Origin: Rhizophagus sp. LPA8_4_AMF
Taxonomy: Eukaryota; Glomeromycota; Glomeromycetes; Glomerales; Glomeraceae
NCBI GenBank assembly: GCA_021464525.1
Contig: JADRCO010001046.1
Coordinates: 1 to 23,204, forward strand
Direction of reading: 5' to 3'
DNA: 23,204 nucleotides
Below are positions 21,821 to 23,204 of this stretch, in pieces. The position numbers and the translations under genes are program-made. The notes beneath the pieces are model-generated. The model was not told where the DNA came from. It did not search any database and was given only the letters and a program-made list of their open reading frames with translations. Within the stretch, counting starts at the first letter, position 1. Each line of letters begins with the position of its first letter.

Positions 21821-22765
21821 CTAGACATCCGCCTCACTAACTTCTTTCCGCTTCCTAGTACTATTAGGGTAAATTCACATCAGCCATTTAGTAAATTCAA
21901 ATTATAACAATTGTTAAATATTACTGACCTCCGCCTTGTTTTCGGTGGATTTGTTGATGTTGATGTTGATGTAATTGTGCCTTCATATTCTTCTTCTTCT
22001 GCATTTCTATTGTAATAACCCATTTTTTAAGCGATGCACAATCATTTTATTCAGTTAATTAAATAATTGCATATTACTTACCTTTTTCGACCCCTTCTCT
22101 TTTTTATTTGTACAGGCGCGGATGGTTCTGCTTCGTCTCCACTTAGAATACCTTCCATATTACTATTAATAATACCAGTAGTCGCGGCAGAAGAAGCTTC
22201 TACATCTCCAGTTTCTACGGGATCCGGTATATTAGCGACAACATCTTTCAGAAAATCGAATTGTTCTGTTGTCATAATAGTTTTCTTTCTATATAAAATT
22301 CCAAGTAAATAGTAGATCGCCAAGAGCGCATAAGTAAATTAATCATGACATATACGATTACATTAAATTGTAAAATAAAAATCTTTTGCTTACAAATGCG
22401 AAACAGACATCCGTTTTGCATTCCTGGCTCTCGTTTCTTGGCATGCATGATCTATTAGTGATTGCATAAACAATTCCAATGCTTTGGCTATACATAGTCA
22501 TATTGTGTTAAAAAAGATAATATTTAGTATTCAAAAACTCTTAAATAAAGCAGAATTTACAACTCACAGATTAAGACCGGCGTGGCTTGAGCAACTTTTC
22601 CTACATCTTCGTCCATTTGCATGATCTTCTTAATCCGGGCCTTTATGTAATATAATTTAAATAATAAAAGTGAGAAGAAATTATAAAAGAAAATATTTAA
22701 GACTTGATCTACAAATTGAATATACTTGCCACCGGAAATTTTGTTTTGTACTTTTTTCTCATCAT
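21821..22765 (-). CDS. DRAP1: NC2-alpha / DRAP1 (Bur6-like) transcription repressor subunit
   Basis: Six exons (22765-22730, 22640-22568, 22487-22394, 22288-22082, 22006-21929, 21860-21821) join to 175 residues. NC2-alpha pairs with NC2-beta (DR1) through H2A/H2B-like histone folds; the dimer binds TBP on DNA and blocks TFIIA/TFIIB in the nucleus. The histone fold spans roughly residues 5-85: KYKTKFPV + [20 protein letters not shown], then [31 protein letters not shown], and the diagnostic [19 protein letters not shown]. The C-terminal part is acidic and then basic, with IKKRRGRKR as a likely nuclear localisation signal, a TSTSTST run and KTRRRSTRKRKE. Intron 1 begins GC rather than GT, required to keep PV-ARIKK in frame. 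Two ATG codons stand in tandem at the start; the first was chosen. Confidence 0.93.
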
Positions 22766-23136
22766 GGGTTTAGACAAATATTATCCGAAAGAAAAATATA
22801 TATGAAGAATATTTAATTTGATAATTAAACTCGGCAAACAATTTTATTACCGTCGTCATCTCACATGATCAATGTGTGACAGGTTATGCCGAATATATTG
22901 TTTTAGAGTACAACAGTAAATGTCAATTTGTTTGACAGTCATAAATTTGACTTCGCATTTTTCTCGTGTAATGTTTATCTTAGAAAAAAAAATCGTTTTT
23001 TTTAAAAATGTTAAAGAATAAAAAACATGTATTTTGCATACTTTTAAACATTATCATATAAAATAATAAACAAAATTAATATTTTTGCACAATTTTATTA
23101 AATAAAAAGTTCATTTGCATTTTATTAAATATTATA
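22766..23136. other. Upstream region of NC2-alpha
   Basis: AT-rich sequence, presumably holding the NC2-alpha promoter. No coding region is supported. Small imperfect repeats of TTTGACAGT/TTTGAC lie near 22930-22950. The right border is the terminal repeat at 23137. Confidence 0.4.
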
Positions 23137-23204
23137 CAGTCAAAGCTCGTTATAGTGAACCCTCGGTTCCATTCAATTTGTTCACTATAACGAAGTGTTC
23201 ACAA
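23137..23204. mobile_element. Left end of a pogo/Tigger-like DNA transposon, cut by the window edge
   Basis: After TA (23135-23136) comes CAGTCAAAGCTCGTTATAGT, very like the terminal repeat of Tigger/pogo elements (CAGT..., CTCGTTATA, GAACCCTCGGTTCC). A perfect 13-bp inverted pair, CGTTATAGTGAAC at 23148-23160 and its complement at 23180-23192, forms a subterminal hairpin. The rest of the element is outside the window, so whether it is a MITE or carries a transposase is unknown. Confidence 0.6.

Noticed and set aside
1..23204. CRISPR array, bacterial operons or prophage
   Set aside because: No regular spacer-repeat structure was seen, and every supported gene is a eukaryotic spliced gene.

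Overview
The window is AT-rich nuclear DNA from a eukaryote with many short introns. Nearly all are GT-AG and about 45-130 bp long, and they interrupt compact genes. The base composition, intron size and one repetitive gene family that I associate with Rhizophagus and its relatives point to an arbuscular mycorrhizal fungus (Glomeromycotina, probably Rhizophagus). That placement is inference; the gene models come from spliced translations that I joined by hand.

Layout. At 118-4262 (minus) lies a decayed, multi-exon transposase-like repeat gene carrying at least seven in-frame stops. At 4263-6376 there is AT-rich, gene-poor DNA with a small open frame of doubtful reality and a 160-bp inverted-repeat (MITE-like) element. 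A tRNA-Arg(ACG) lies at 6377-6449. At 6779-9026 (plus) is a three-exon RMI1 homologue (704 aa), with two ACGCGT boxes about 100 bp upstream. At 9857-12030 (minus) is a ten-exon PLP-dependent aromatic-amino-acid-decarboxylase-like gene (487 aa) that has lost the catalytic-loop tyrosine. At 12624-14096 (plus) is a four-exon gene (413 aa) made of four diverged copies of a Cys/His unit that I do not recognise. At 14209-19894 (plus) is a complete 20-exon xanthine dehydrogenase (1372 aa). At 20444-20587 is a short pogo-like MITE. At 21821-22765 (minus) is a six-exon NC2-alpha/DRAP1 homologue (175 aa) whose first intron is GC-AG. From 23137 to the window end is the start of another pogo/Tigger-like terminal repeat that runs off the edge.

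The genes do not form a pathway. RMI1 (DNA repair), NC2-alpha (general transcription), XDH (purine catabolism) and the decarboxylase-like enzyme are independent eukaryotic genes. RMI1 and the decarboxylase-like gene are convergent, the decarboxylase-like and Cys/His-repeat genes are divergent over about 590 bp, and XDH starts only 112 bp after the Cys/His-repeat gene. The best candidates for something undescribed are the tandem C-x2-C-x12-C-x6-H repeat protein, the decarboxylase homologue with a remodelled active site, and the transposase-like pseudogene disabled by substitutions with no visible frameshift in its central part.
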